Source: Xanthostigma xanthostigma (taxonomy: Eukaryota; Arthropoda; Insecta; Raphidioptera; Raphidiidae). From it: a DNA stretch of 64,000 nucleotides. Of this stretch, positions 1 to 11,159 are shown piece after piece (within the stretch, counting starts at the first letter, position 1; each line of letters begins with the position of its first letter). Location of the stretch: positions 32,861,401-32,925,400 of the forward strand of contig OY754472.1 in the NCBI GenBank assembly GCA_963575645.1. The letters run 5' to 3'. The notes under the pieces were generated by a model. The model saw nothing but the letters and a program-made list of their open reading frames with translations, was not told the DNA's origin and did not search any database. The translations under genes and the position numbers were made by a program.

Positions 1-385
1 GGTAAAACAACTTAGTTGGCTGCACTGACATGATTTACAATCATAATAACACAGCCGCGAGAGAATAGACGAACCGGTCGGCCTTGACTGCAGTGGTAGT
101 GCGAGAAGTCTACTGTGAACATGCTACATCACGTTACATTTTTACAAAAGTATGCCAAAAAAGATATGACATTTAATTTTGTGATAAAACACTGCAATAA
201 AACGTAGCCTATAGCATTTCTGGAATCATAAGAAATAATTAAAAAAAATTGCTTCGAAATTCGTCAAATAGTATTTAGGTTAAATCCGATTAAACATTGT
301 CTGCAATAGTATCAATACATAGATATCTCGGGCGTGACATGGAGAAATGAGAATTAAAAAAGAAAAGGACTAGAAGTCTTGATTC
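1..385. other. Unassigned sequence
   Basis: A+T-rich sequence with no recognisable gene, terminal repeat or match to another part of the window. Confidence 0.5.
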
Positions 386-942
386 AGGCTAAGGTTATAG
401 TGGATGCGTATTCTGCCGAATTACCGTTCTGACGAATACGTCCTAATATGTATTCGTCAAAACGTTGTGGTTATAGTAGTTAGATTATCTGACAAATAGT
501 AGTATTTATTTTCTCTCAGAAAATGGATGTAGCTGAAGATAAAGATTACTATTATTTCTTAGATAGTTTTTTACTAAAAAATTTACTATCTAGAAAGTCT
601 AAAACAGAATTTCAGAGTTTCATTCATTTCCTTGCTAATCTTCTCCCACATCCTTCGAGATATATCCCTGTTATGATATTGTTTGCTTTTCATATCCCAC
701 AAACATCTATTTTCATAGACAAGCGTGATTAGTTTCACACTATTCATTTTTTCACTACTGTCAACGCAACACTTCTGACGAACAAATCAAATTTATTTGA
801 ATGACTGCGTATTCTGACGAACTAGTCGTTAGTATATAACCAAAAGCATTGCATGTCATTTGTTTAATTTATTCGTGCGTGTTCGGACATATTCGTCAGA
901 ACGGTAATTCGGCAGAATACGCATCCACTATAACCTTAGCCT
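386..942. mobile_element. Non-autonomous DNA transposon with 54-bp TIRs
   Basis: The two ends are inverted repeats of about 54 bp. The left starts AGGCTAAGGTTATAGTGG and the right ends with its reverse complement. The subterminal word TTCTGACGAATA recurs inside in both orientations. The 557-bp interior holds one 69-codon frame (523-732, +) starting MDVAEDKDYYYFLDSFLL. An acidic, leucine-rich start of this kind occurs in some PIF/Harbinger transposases, but the match is too weak to name the family. Three-base flanks TCA and TTA are close to, but not, a perfect TWA duplication. The near-identical TIRs suggest recent activity. Confidence 0.85.
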
Positions 943-1404
943 TAACGGGAACGACTTATCGAGACGTTTCTGTATTGTATCTTATTCAATTAAGCAAGAC
1001 CCGTGAAAATTATCGTTGAACGCCACTGTCGTATACGCAGTATAAACGTAAAATATCAAGAGACAAGACCTAGGTCTCAACGGTAAAAAGCATTTTGTTC
1101 CTTGAAGTTTTGTTGTATCTGGCATTAAAACGCCTGTCTGAATATATTTAATTACTAAAATAGCGTTTCGCATTTCAATTTTTATGCGAGCGGAAAGTTT
1201 CATATTATTCAGGTCAAAAAATATTATATCGTTAAATTAAATGATGCTATTCACAGTACGTATATACTTAAATCTTTCTATTTTTACGAGTTTAAACTTA
1301 TCCGCAGCCCTCTTTGGAGGGAACCCCCGGAGATTCGCAAACCATAATTTGAGGATTATTGATCGATTCAGCTAGCGAGGCGTGTTGAAAAAAAAGTGCA
1401 TATC
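943..1404. other. Unassigned sequence
   Basis: No gene or repeat structure seen apart from short A/T runs. Confidence 0.45.
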
Positions 1405-1485
1405 AAGATTCAAAATTCAAATCTTTGATTAACGTCTGATTAGAACTCTTCAATAAATAAAATTGGTCGATAATTTTATTTATTC
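1405..1485 (+). repeat. Family P fragment (foldback family, possibly Penelope-like)
   Basis: The words ATCTTTGATTAACGTCTGAT and AACTCTTCAATAAATAAAATT recur at 56063-56112 and, inverted, at 6250-6300. Here the AATAAATAAAATT arm is followed almost at once by its inverse, leaving a short palindrome, as if the interior had been lost. See 5908-6263 for the longest copy. Confidence 0.6.
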
Positions 1486-2276
1486 AAGATTCAAAAGATT
1501 ATTTTGAATACTTAATTAATATCAATTATGAAATAAAATGAAATTAGGATAGTCATCTTCTGAAAGCACATTTCACATAGATCGCGATGCGTTTACAATA
1601 ATTTCATAAACGGTAACTATAGTAACATCACCATAATATACCATCGCGAAGTTACGTAGGTACTTATTAGGTTTGTTTGGTATATTAGTGTAGTGGTTAA
1701 CACTGTACACATAACACAATTACGATACCCGCAACTATCATCTTTTAGTAACACCAAAAGGGCACAATAACGTTTTTTTTAAATAGTCCTCATAACTTAC
1801 AATAAATTGCCGTCGGAATATAAAAACCTAGCTTCTCTTGCAACCTTTAAAAGTAAAATAAAATAATTTTTAAGAACAAATTTTACACTATACTAGAATT
1901 TTTAAACTTTAGCTTCTTTTTTTTGACATGTCAAATAAATGTACTCATTTCTATTGACAAAATATATTCTATTCTATTAATTCAAAGAAATATACACTGA
2001 AAAGTGTACGTTAGGTATAATCCATGGTTGCACTTTTGTATCACATTAGTGTCAAAAGTACCGAAACTTTTAACACTGGAGCACGATATCAAACACGCCT
2101 AATATTGCAGAAGACGGACATTTATGATATGAAATCCATACATTATCGTCGTTTTGGTTTGCTTAGAGTTCATTTCTGAAGTGAAACTTCAGGCGCGGCT
2201 TGAGAGTAACTCAGATCTTTTTTTCGGACGGAAGTAACATTCAGTAAAGTCTATAGTCTGTTTAGGCAGTGCGCGC
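1486..2276. other. Unassigned sequence
   Basis: No gene seen. An 11-bp stem with one mismatch lies near 2051-2080 (GTGTCAAAAGT with its inverse) and is the only structure noted. Confidence 0.45.
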
Positions 2277-2699
2277 ATTAGTAGAAGCAGGTAGAAGAGT
2301 TTTTGTGGAAGCAGGTTGAGAAGGGTTTCGAACATTCGAGAAAAAGCTACCCCACGCATATAAATAGACCGCGCCTGCAGTTTCACAGGTCAGACACAGT
2401 TAAGACGGTATAGTGTTAACATACAGTATTGTTCGGTCACCTGACATAAATTATTGAGTTCGGATATAAATTTCTAGAGCGCTTAGATAAATATTTATTG
2501 TATACCAATATTTCTGTGTACCTAGTAATTTTCTATTGTTTGTATTACTTAGAAGTTGTCGTTTAGTTTGTTACATTATTTGTATTTCATTTCCATTATA
2601 TAACAAAAGTACTTTTAGTTTGTTTTTTTATTTGTTTTGTTAACATTTTATTGTTGTAAGTAAATATTTACCACCTGATCGAAGAACAGTTTTGTTGCA
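2277..2699 (+). mobile_element. LTR fossil, partial (related to the LTR at 39995-40450)
   Basis: This stretch matches most of the LTR at 39995-40450, including the TATA-type core (ATATAAATAGACCGCGCC) and the following CACAGGTCAGACACAGTT word, through to the terminal TTTTGTTG. The 5' part of the LTR is missing or unrecognisable. No internal retroelement region adjoins it. It is an old, broken copy of an LTR retrotransposon, older than the copy near 40 kb. Confidence 0.75.
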
Positions 2700-3167
2700 A
2701 TATTTTATTACCGTAGTAATATAGATATCTAATAGATGAAAAACTCGCATGTAAAAACTTGCAAAAACCAGACTGTTTAGATTCACGGAAAAGACAGCTG
2801 AAAATATTAGATAATAGCTTTGCAATTTTAATTCCTCGGTGCATCTTGCCCTCATAATTAATGCAAGAATTTTCTAGAGTAAAGTATAAAGTATATATTT
2901 AAATGCAATTCGCAGTTTTGTTGCTCGTTCAATCCTATTATATTTGCATGAACTGTAAGACTATCAGGATTTGAGAAAGGAAGCATACTGAAAATCGCCA
3001 AGGTCTCCGGTGGTCATAAGCAAGATTGTCTACAAAGGCTAGGAACAAAAGGAATACGTGATATAGTTAAGGCAAAGCTCTTACGTCGCTGGAAAACTGA
3101 GAAGCATTACAGAAACCGAATATAATAAACATGTAGCCGCGGTTCAAACTGACTCTAGTTTCGTAAA
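2700..3167. other. Unassigned sequence
   Basis: No gene or repeat recognised. Confidence 0.45.
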
Positions 3168-3676
3168 GGTGGCACTTCACATGGCTATTTAAGTTCGCTA
3201 TTGGGTGTTTGTTGTATTTGGCAAAATATATGACGTTCAAGACAAACATGCAAATAGAGGCAAATACGACCATCCACACATGGCAGTCAAATAACAAACA
3301 CACAAACATTTGGCAGCAGAACGCAAGGTTCAAAATTCCAGGAATTTTAGCACTGTTTCATTGTCCCAATTCATTTTCAATAGTAATTGTTCCAGTTCTC
3401 GCTCACAGCACAGGCAAAAATACTGCACGTCCGTACAGGTTCACAACGCGTGCGCTTCTGAATACGGCCATTGTGTGGACGGTTTATTTGCCTATTTGAC
3501 TCCTTTGATGTGCCTCGAAAAACCGACAAGTGCACGGTAACGAGTATTTGGTATTGGCCTTATTTGTCAAATAGGCAAATAAGGTCAACACTTTGTCAAA
3601 TAGACCCTCCACACTTGGTAATTGTTTGCCAAATATGCCAAATATACAAATACAAATAGCCATGTGAAGTGCCGGC
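3168..3676. mobile_element. MITE, family M1
   Basis: Inverted ends share the core GGCACTTCACATGGCTATTT (left) and its complement (right). Variants of a GGCAAATA/TATTTGCC word repeat inside in both orientations, as expected of transposase-binding subterminal repeats. Open frames across it have no coding character. The same left end appears at 63963-64000, which confirms an interspersed family. No clear target duplication was found. Confidence 0.85.
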
Positions 3677-3880
3677 ATAATAGTAATTTATATATCTTGT
3701 GACGTAATAGGGTTTATAAATGACATTGTGTCGAAATGAACGCCAGCGAGTTTTAAGTCACACAAGTGTTAATATAAACCTACTACACTATTTTCAAAAT
3801 GTTTGTCAGTTCATTTGTGATAGTAAGTAGAAATGTTTAAGCAGTAGGTTTTGTATAGTGTAGCTAATTTTATGTTCAAA

Positions 3881-4615
3881 CTAGCGGTCCCGCCCGGTTT
3901 CACTCGGGTGCAAAAGAACGAATGGGGAAGGAAGGAACATGAGTACGCATATTCATCTTAGTTTACCGAGATGAATGTTGTGTCCAAACTTCATAATGAT
4001 CGGAGTTACCGTTCAAAAGTTTTTGTCGTTAAAAGCAGTGTTTATACTTTTTTTAAGTAATAAATTTCTTTTAATAAAATAAATATTTAATTGAAAACAC
4101 TGATGTAGGAAAATTATTTTTATATAGGTGCCTATAGTGGTAACAGTTTTCAAATGAGCTATTAAACAGATTTATTTAATTTTAATTAGTCGTAAAAAAA
4201 TTAAAGCCTTAGAAGAAAGCAATGTAGAAAATAAAAAAAAGATAATAAAAATATATTCGCCGACGTGGGGCTTGAACCCTAGACCCTGGCATTAAGAGTC
4301 TTACACTCTACCGACTGAGCTATCCGGGTTTGTAACTCGACGCTCTAATATTGCAATATTTAGTTAAGGCATTAAACCTGATAATATTTGTCGGACGGAC
4401 TAATTTTAAGATACATCTTGCAACATTTTTCATTGATGTTTCGCTACAATTGGTCGTACCATAATAGGTATTATAATATAGCCTGTAGTCTCCCTCGATA
4501 AATGAGCTATCCAATAAAAAAAAAACTTTTTTTCAATTCGAACCAGTAGTTTCTGAGATTGGCGCGTTTAACCAAACAAACAAACAAATTCTTCAGCTTT
4601 ATATAATAGTATAGA
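3881..4615 (-). mobile_element. Non-autonomous Helitron H1 carrying a tRNA-Lys segment
   Basis: Read on the minus strand, the element starts TC-TATACTA after an A or T host base. It ends with a hairpin formed by CCCGAGTGAAACCGGG, a short spacer, CTAG, and a host T. Those are the hallmarks of a Helitron: 5' TC, 3' hairpin plus CTRR, insertion between A and T, no duplication. No Rep/helicase is encoded, so it is non-autonomous. A segment of about 360 bp (roughly 4034-4397) containing a tRNA-Lys relic is absent from the relative at 32440-32720. It is bounded on both sides by TTTGTCG, so it is an insertion or capture that then spread, because the copy at 42729 has it too. Confidence 0.85.
4259..4328 (-). 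pseudogene. tRNA-Lys(CUU) relic inside Helitron H1
   Basis: On the minus strand the sequence has a D-arm and A box (TAGCTCAGTCGGTAGAG), an anticodon loop with CTT (GACTCTTAAT), and a B box (GGTTCAAGCC). These match eukaryotic tRNA-Lys. The acceptor ends no longer pair well and the anticodon stem is altered in the same way as in the copy at 42992-43063. The two relics were therefore amplified as part of the Helitron and did not arise from separate tRNA insertions. Internal pol III promoter boxes remain readable. Confidence 0.85.
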
Positions 4616-5708
4616 TTTGATCTTTGAATAAAATTAAAATGAAATAAATAAAATATAACAAAATTTAATTACAACGAATTGAAGATTTATTTAAACTTTT
4701 TTCAATTTTTCAAATGGTTATAATTTCGAAACTAGAAGAAATACAGTTCTCAACTTGTGCTCATTCGGTTCAGCGGACTTTTTTCTATAAGGCCAAGTAA
4801 ATTCAGGCATATCCGAGATACTTTTTTTTTTAGAAAATTTTCGATGTTTTCGCAAATCGGGAACTTTTTGAGACACTAAAATCTAACCGATACGGTTAAT
4901 AATAAGATATGGAAAAAATCACGCTGAATCCAATAAGATCACTCACAACTCTGTATCGCTTTTGGTTTTTATAAATTTTTCTTGAGAAAATTAAAAACGT
5001 TCTAGCTTGAAAACTACAATAGCTAATGTGTGAGTGACTAATTATCGTTATTTTATTATTTATTTATTTTATTAATTATCTTTATTGGTGGCAGATTGCA
5101 CTGCGAATTTTATATTTTATTTTAGTTTATAAAACGATCCTAGTATATGCTATGAATAAAAATTTATTGATACGGAACTTTGTTAATTTTCTTAATAACT
5201 CGTTTTGTAATTTCGGGATTGTTTAATTAATTTTTCATTAAGAAAATATGTAAACTTATTTAATCGGCGAGCAGCTTTAAAAATAAACTCGTATAGCTTT
5301 GTCAGCGAAAGTTCGAAGAAATTCGCTGACTTTATAACAAACTTATCCAAAGAACATTTTTATATTTATATTGTCAGAAAAGTTTATTTAAAACAACAAA
5401 CCGAGTAAAAACTCCCACACTTTTAAATCAATACCCATCCTACCGTGATAAAACTGAGGTGCTCCCCAGCATAACATTCCGAGAGCCAAGTATTTCAAAA
5501 AGCTCGTTGGTAAAAATGAGATGGAGAGATAAAGCTTCAGATTTACGCTGGAGCTTAAAAACACCCAGACGCTTTAACAGGGGCGTCTCGCAATTAGTGC
5601 AATTATTTTACTTCTCAACATTAATAATTCACAAGACAGTCTGTTTTTACTCAACTGCAGAGGGTAATGTGGTCATCAAATTGTTTTGTGCTATTGTGTA
5701 CGCAAATT
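4616..5708. other. Unassigned A+T-rich sequence
   Basis: No gene seen. The frame at 5459-5710 has no recognisable domain and no relatives in the window. Confidence 0.4.
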
Positions 5709-5738
5709 AGAATAGAATAGAAGAGAATAGTTTATTGC
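5709..5738. repeat. Short (GAATA)n tract, possible LINE tail
   Basis: Four to five GAATA/GAAGA units precede TTTATT. On the minus strand this reads as AATAAA followed by a simple-repeat tail, a common LINE 3' end. No coding sequence adjoins it, so the call is tentative. Confidence 0.3.
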
Positions 5739-5907
5739 TGAGGCAATTGGATCAGATTCAATCTTTTAAGGATTGGTCTTCCATCTGTCCTTGTAATTAC
5801 GTATAAAATAACAGAGACACAATTAAAATAAAAAAAATAAATATTGTCCTAAGGAAAGGTTAATAGATTTTGCCGATTTAAGAGCTTCATATTAATAATT
5901 TTAAAAA

Positions 5908-6263
5908 TAAATAAAATTGTCGACCAATTTTTCTCAGACCAATATATTGACAAAAAATTAAAAAAAATTAAAAAATAACAAATCAATATAACATGACGTT
6001 TCGATCCGGATTTGGATCTTCTTCAGAAAAATCTAAAAAATATAAAAATTATTAGTATTAGTTATTTAATATTATGTAATAGAATGCACGATGATTGAAT
6101 ATTTTGGAAAGAATATAATTTTTATATTTTTTAGATTTTTCTGAAGAAGATCTAAATCCGGATCTAAACGTCATGTTATATTGATTTGTTATTTTTTTAT
6201 TTTTTTTTTAATTTTTTGTCAATATATTGGTCTGAGAAAAACTGGTCGACAATTTTATTTATT
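5908..6263. repeat. Family P foldback with head-to-head ribozyme-like motifs
   Basis: Two arms of about 145 bp (5908-6050 and 6117-6263) are inverted copies around a 66-bp centre. Each arm carries CTGAAGAAGATC, a small stem-loop GATCC/GGATC, then GAAAC or TAAAC followed by GTC. Order and spacing resemble the hammerhead-type cores of Penelope-like retroelements (CUGANGA, stem II, GAAA). An extra A before stem II weakens the fit. Penelope-like elements often sit in inverted tandem, which would explain the structure. No reverse transcriptase is present here. Confidence 0.6.
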
Positions 6264-6322
6264 TGAAGAGTTCTATTCAGACGTTAACCAAAGATTTGAT
6301 TTTTAATAATAGTTTTCATTTA

Positions 6323-7010
6323 AAATAATAATAATAATTCTCTTTATTTAAAATTCCCAAGGAGTATAATAGAGTCATAAAACTTACATTAAAAATTTAC
6401 ATTAAAAAAATCATCAATTGTATATAGGCAATTAAGGGTAAGTAATTGTTTTATATTATTTTTAAATTTTGTGTCGGGTAGATTTTTGTATGATTCAGGA
6501 AGGTGGTTAAACAATTTAATTGAAACGTAGTTGAAGTTTGATTGGATGGCAGTTAGTTTGTGAAGCAGAGTACTAATATTATTTTTATTTCTGGTGTTAT
6601 AATTGTGATAGGCTTTGTTTTTTGTAAACTCGTAAATAATTTTTTTGCATAGATTAAACTATGGTAAGTATAAACCGAAAGGTAAGGACATTATTTTGAA
6701 ATCATCAAAAATGGGTCGACAGTGCTCGCGAAACGGAGCATTAACTATGGCTCGTATGGCCGCCTTTTGTAGGACGAAAACACGAGCGGTAAGGGAATCA
6801 GCACCACAAAATAAAATGCTGAATGAAAAAGGCCAAAATAAGCGATACGTGCAGTAGTAATGTTAGCAAATTGATAAAAATTGGGTCTAATTAGATAGAC
6901 AATTTTGGCTAATTTATTGCATAAAGTTATGATGTAATCATCCCACTTTAGAGCAGGGTTTATAATGATACCTAAAAACCTTTGATTTAGATGTGCAATT
7001 AGTAGATGAA
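6323..7010 (-). mobile_element. LINE 3' end (Jockey/CR1 group), with (ATT)n tail
   Basis: Minus-strand translation in more than one frame gives typical post-reverse-transcriptase LINE sequence. First comes LGIIINPALKWDDYI, then a stretch including ITTARIAYFGLFHSAFY. After damage follows NYNTRNKNNIS, then KLFNHLPESYKNLPDTKFKN and a stop just before AATAAA. The 3' end is an (ATT)n tail at 6324-6339. The RT core and everything upstream are missing, so this is a 5'-truncated copy. At least one frameshift lies in the middle. Confidence 0.85.
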
Positions 7011-7418
7011 TCGATTAGTCATAATTTCACGAGTGATACAAAAATCAAAAATCGGCGTAACGAGCAGTGGAGGTATAACATGAAAGCGCTTAACGAAAAA
7101 ATACTTTAAAAAAAAAGCGTGACTCACAGATTCACAGACAAAGCGGGTACATATAGGCGCTTCCAGCTAAAGCTTGGGTCGCGCCTAAAAAGAGATGCTT
7201 CTTACGCATCTTATATTGATGTAGCGGTAGTCAGACTTAAATACCTGCACGGCCAGCACAGCACGAAGCAAAAAGTCTGTTCGTGTATAGGTATTCATAT
7301 ATTATTTAACAGAGCAGCACACATTGGACCAGCATCTGCAACATGAGGCCAGTAACGACCATCAGTTGGTCGCATGCAAATTATGTCTAGCCGTGCTGAC
7401 TCGATCTAGTGTGCCTAG
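7011..7418. other. Unassigned sequence
   Basis: No gene or repeat recognised. A frame at 7119-7346 shows no known motif. Confidence 0.4.
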
Positions 7419-7662
7419 TAATCTGTCCTAAAAAGGCAAAGGGCAGTAAGTGACATTTGTTGACAAAATGAGTTCGTACTGAAGCCAACGACAGCAGTAA
7501 GTGCTGCAGCAATAATCTTATTGTCTTTAAAAAATGTTTCCCCCATGTTTTGGTTTCCATAATCTAAAATTCTGGACGGTCAAGACATTTTTAGTAAATC
7601 TTGATTTACTCAAATTCATAAGCTGGTCACTTACTGCCTTCTGCCTTTTTACGGCAGTAATG
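7419..7662. mobile_element. Short MITE with ~34-bp TIRs
   Basis: Left end TAAAAAGGCAAAGGGCAGTA and right end CTTACTGCCTTCTGCCTTTT are inverted with a few mismatches. The element is about 240 bp and non-coding. Target duplication is unclear. Confidence 0.65.
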
Positions 7663-7791
7663 TGTTGTTTTCATTAATTAATTTGAATTGATAAAACTAC
7701 TTGAAAACTGCATAAATATCTACCGCACATTACAAAACCTACATTAAAATTTGCTGGTTTGTCCAGTGTGCTGGTTTATGCTGGTATGGTA

Positions 7792-8303
7792 CAGTGTAAA
7801 CTCTATACAGCGACTCTCAAGGGACTGTGCACTTTGTGGCGTTATTGAGAGTTGTCGTTCAACGGAGAGAAGAACTAATCCATTAATATTTTTTTACTTC
7901 AATATGTATTTACAACTGACCAACAAACATTCATACTATCACAAATTACAACACTTATTGCGTATAATCCGTTATCTTTGTCTGACGTTTTTCGTTACTG
8001 CAGTATTTTAATTGTATTTTCATATATATTTTATTGATAAGCAGCTGAGCTAAACATATGAAAGATAATCCCAACAAACAAGCGAACAAATTTCTTAGAA
8101 TATTCGGTACGCGTGATGCCGACAACAAAGCAACAAAATAACAAACAAGTGCTGTTTATTGCTTAATGATGACGTATTGTTGTCGTTATTTAGAGTGTAT
8201 CATTATACAAGCAACAAGGTAAACCAACTAGAATTAAATAGTTTCGACGTTTTAAGGAGTTTGTCGTTATATCGAATGACGTTAAAATATGGAGTTTACA
8301 CTG
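7792..8303. mobile_element. Pogo/Tigger-type MITE, copy 1
   Basis: Ends are CAGTGTAAAC and GTTTACACTG, flanked on both sides by TA, the target of Tc1/mariner-pogo elements. The 512-bp body matches the element at 34359-34886 almost throughout. No transposase remains, so it was moved by an autonomous relative. Confidence 0.9.
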
Positions 8304-8571
8304 TAATTTAAAGAATGAATTAAGAATTATCTAAACGTCTTTCAATCATCGTAACTAGATTTTATTAGCGGCTTCGCTCTTGTGACTATCAGGCTTGTCC
8401 CCTTTAGAAGTGCGATGATAAATATGGCCTATCCTATTCCCTGACGTATAACAAAACACTATTATAGCAGGGGTCACTAACTGGCAGACCGCTGCGGCCG
8501 CCCGCATTCAAACCGCAGACGCTGTTTCTACGCACCTCATTTAATAAAATTTTGATTCCATTAACGGGCTT

Positions 8572-8945
8572 CAAAAAAGGAGGTTATCAATTCAACGCAT
8601 ACATTTATACTTTCTTGAAAAAGTAAATAGAATAATAAGCCGTTATAAAAAGTATACCATTATTATATAAAAACACCTCTTCTGCGCATGCGCCGATTTT
8701 CCCCAAAAACAACAGGGTTCTACATATTTGCATACCAAATAACCTCCCAAAATTTGATTTCAATCCGCTCATCCGTTTGATCTATATCGTGCTCAGTGCT
8801 CACAGACTAACAGACGCGCAGAGTTTTTCCAAAAATATGTTTTTTTGGATTCGGAGTACCTCAAAACGGAAAGATGTAAAATTTTTGAAAAGTGATTTTT
8901 GACTTAAACCAGTACCATTCCCCACTTGTGGGATGAAGCGAGCCT
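8572..8945 (-). repeat. Interspersed repeat, family V (minus copy)
   Basis: Inverted relative of 48907-49320 and 41044-41920. Shared words include CATTCCCCACTTGTGGG at one end, CTGCGCATGCGCCGATTTTC in the middle and CCATTATTATATAAAAACAC. No coding capacity. The superfamily is not recognised. Confidence 0.8.
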
Positions 8946-9188
8946 TGAAAACGTGATACAAATAGCGGTTTCAGTTCTTGACATAATTCCAAGAAATTCT
9001 TTATTTTTGTTGCACGAATAAAATTTTTGCACATCCGCCTCTGTCAACATTTTTCTCTGGAGTTTAACTTGCATCGTGAAATATTGATAGGGCGAAATTC
9101 TTCAAAACTGAGAAATAAAAGTATTTTCAACTTTATGTGTGTTATGCAATAGGTATATAATCCGTTATGACAATATACTCTCTCTCTG

Positions 9189-9791
9189 TAGTGATGTGTC
9201 CACATGACTCTATTGGGAGCTGGCTCCGTGCGCTCCGCTCACTAAAAAGAGTCGTTCAAAGGAGCGACACTAGACAGTATGCACTACACAAGAGTGCAGA
9301 CTGTAGAGGTGTGAATACTGTCATCATGCATGCTCAGGAGTCACGAAGCCTTGCACAGCACAATACACACTCTGAGCTCATTTTAATATGATTCTGATCT
9401 TATATTATTCGCATTTCGGATAACTATAAAGTATAATAAAATCTTAGCAATAATAATGTTTATTGTTACAATATTCTATATCTTTGTCAACAACGTCAAT
9501 GTGAATGGTTTAAGTCACTGTTAAGCTTAGTACTATTACATTTACAGTGTGTCATTCAACAATAAATGACTCAGCAAAGATAACTCCGTACGTGCAAAAT
9601 TTACTAGTGCCCCTGTGACCTGTGCTGTCTGCGCTCTGTAAATGTGCAAATGCAACAGTACAGAACAGCTCAGCACAGAGCAATGGCGCTCGGAGTGTGT
9701 CAATGTCATTCACAAAAAAAGAGCGACTCGCTCCGTTCCGAGAGTGGAGTCGTTCATTATGAACGACTCGCTCAGGAGCGACACATCACTA
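9189..9791. mobile_element. hAT-type MITE with 8-bp duplication
   Basis: Ends are TAGTGATGTGTC and GACACATCACTA. The 8 bases TCTCTCTG lie on both sides (9181-9188 and 9792-9799), an exact hAT-sized target duplication. The interior contains repeated GAGCGAC/GTCGCTC words and no transposase. Confidence 0.92.
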
Positions 9792-9897
9792 TCTCTCTGC
9801 ACTCCTGGTCGTTAGGTTGTACCACGTACAGAAAAACCATAGAACGTCTACAGCTGGAATGAGAAACAGTCTATATTCAGCTCTATATCTAAACAAG

Positions 9898-10382
9898 TTT
9901 AGGGATCAAACCATGAGGGGCTCCGAAAATGCACGATTGCACCAACGCACTTCGCGTACTCACTAGACTCCTCCGAGAAACAACTCTAAAATCATTGGCT
10001 TGATTATTATATAAAAGACAATATAAAAATTTGAGAAAAAATATAAATAAACATAAATGGACAATGAAATAGTTGTAAAAAAAATATAAAATAATGACAC
10101 CAATCGGAATCGAACCAGCGAGCGTCTGTGTTGATGTATACACGGTTTTGTGTTATACGGATACCATGTATAGACTATACAGTGAAATTCATTTAAGACG
10201 CAATGTATACATGGCCTTTGTTAAAAATTAAAGCATTACAAAAAATCGTTCCACATAAAATTCAACACAGACCGAGCGCATAAGAGAGGTTCGTATGAAT
10301 TTTATTTGAAACGATTTTTTGAAATGCAAATGATTTTTACAGCTATTATATTATTAGTGGTCTCTCATGGTTTGATTTCTGG
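9898..10382. repeat. Possible TIR element with tRNA-like box
   Basis: ATCAAACCATGAG near 9904 is inverted at 10363-10376. An inner inverted pair (AAAATCGTTCCACATAAAAT and its relative) lies at 10233-10320. A pol III B-box-like GGTTCGATTCC occurs on the minus strand near 10105. The TIRs are short, so the call is weak. Confidence 0.35.
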
Positions 10383-10594
10383 AGTTCTAGAATCTATACC
10401 ATTATTTTACTAACGGAATGACACAGAGTAGATTATTAGATATGGGAACACACTTCCTCGCCAGAAGGCCGTCGTAGTTTCGCTTGCGTTAAGTTTGGTT
10501 TTAACTCTGTTATATATGATCCATATCAAGTAGTGTTGAGTTGTACTTATTCGAGATACTGACAACAAAAAAAAAATTATAAAAAATTAATTTA

Positions 10595-11003
10595 TGCTGG
10601 GTTGCAGAAAGGACTGTCATCAAATACTATTTGACACCTAAGATTGTGATCATATAATTACAGTTTCCATAAATCACGAACAGTCTAAAATGTCGTATTC
10701 AAACTCCCTGCCATCTAGATTCTAGAACATTCGATTGTATTCACACAAAAACAAATGATTGATCTACATAGAAAAAGATCGCTTTTCAAGCTAAATTTTG
10801 ATCAAAATGCGTAAAAAACATTGTTTCAAAAAACGTAGCTAAATACATGAATACACAGTTTATGAAAAATATCGTTTCAATCGCTCGATTAGTTTTCGAG
10901 CAGATTTAAAACTCTACTATGCTTTTTATATCGAGAATATGTATGTTTATAATCTAAGGTCATTGTCGAATCAGATTTTTTGACAATCCTTTGCAACCCA
11001 GCA
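10595..11003. mobile_element. MITE with TTA duplication (PIF/Harbinger-like)
   Basis: Inverted ends TGCTGGGTTGCA and TGCAACCCAGCA are followed inward by AGGACTGTCA-type sequence on both sides. TTA lies on each side (10592-10594 and 11004-11006). A 3-bp TWA duplication is typical of PIF/Harbinger. No transposase is present, so the superfamily is inferred from the duplication only. Confidence 0.8.
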
Positions 11004-11079
11004 TTAGTCTGCCACCTATTTGGAGTCTTTTATTTTCTGCTTTAATCACTAAGTTTTAGTAGTGTTGTCCGCTATACTA

Positions 11080-11159
11080 TTGCGTGGTCAGAGTTTGAAC
11101 TGTCTAGTTGCAAATAGATTCCTATTTGCAACTAGACGGTTCAAGCTCTGACCACGCAA
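11080..11159. repeat. Hairpin, 38-bp arms, 4-base loop
   Basis: TTGCGTGGTCAGAGTTTGAA and the following bases to 11117 pair with 11122-11159, with only a few mismatches. The loop is ATTC. Confidence 0.9.

Noticed and set aside
3067-3678. Several frames of 60-96 codons on both strands
   Set aside because: They all lie in the non-coding MITE M1 and overlap each other.
8467-8560. CAGGGGTCACTAACTGGCAG as a hAT MITE end
   Set aside because: It resembles common hAT ends, but no partner end or 8-bp duplication was found.
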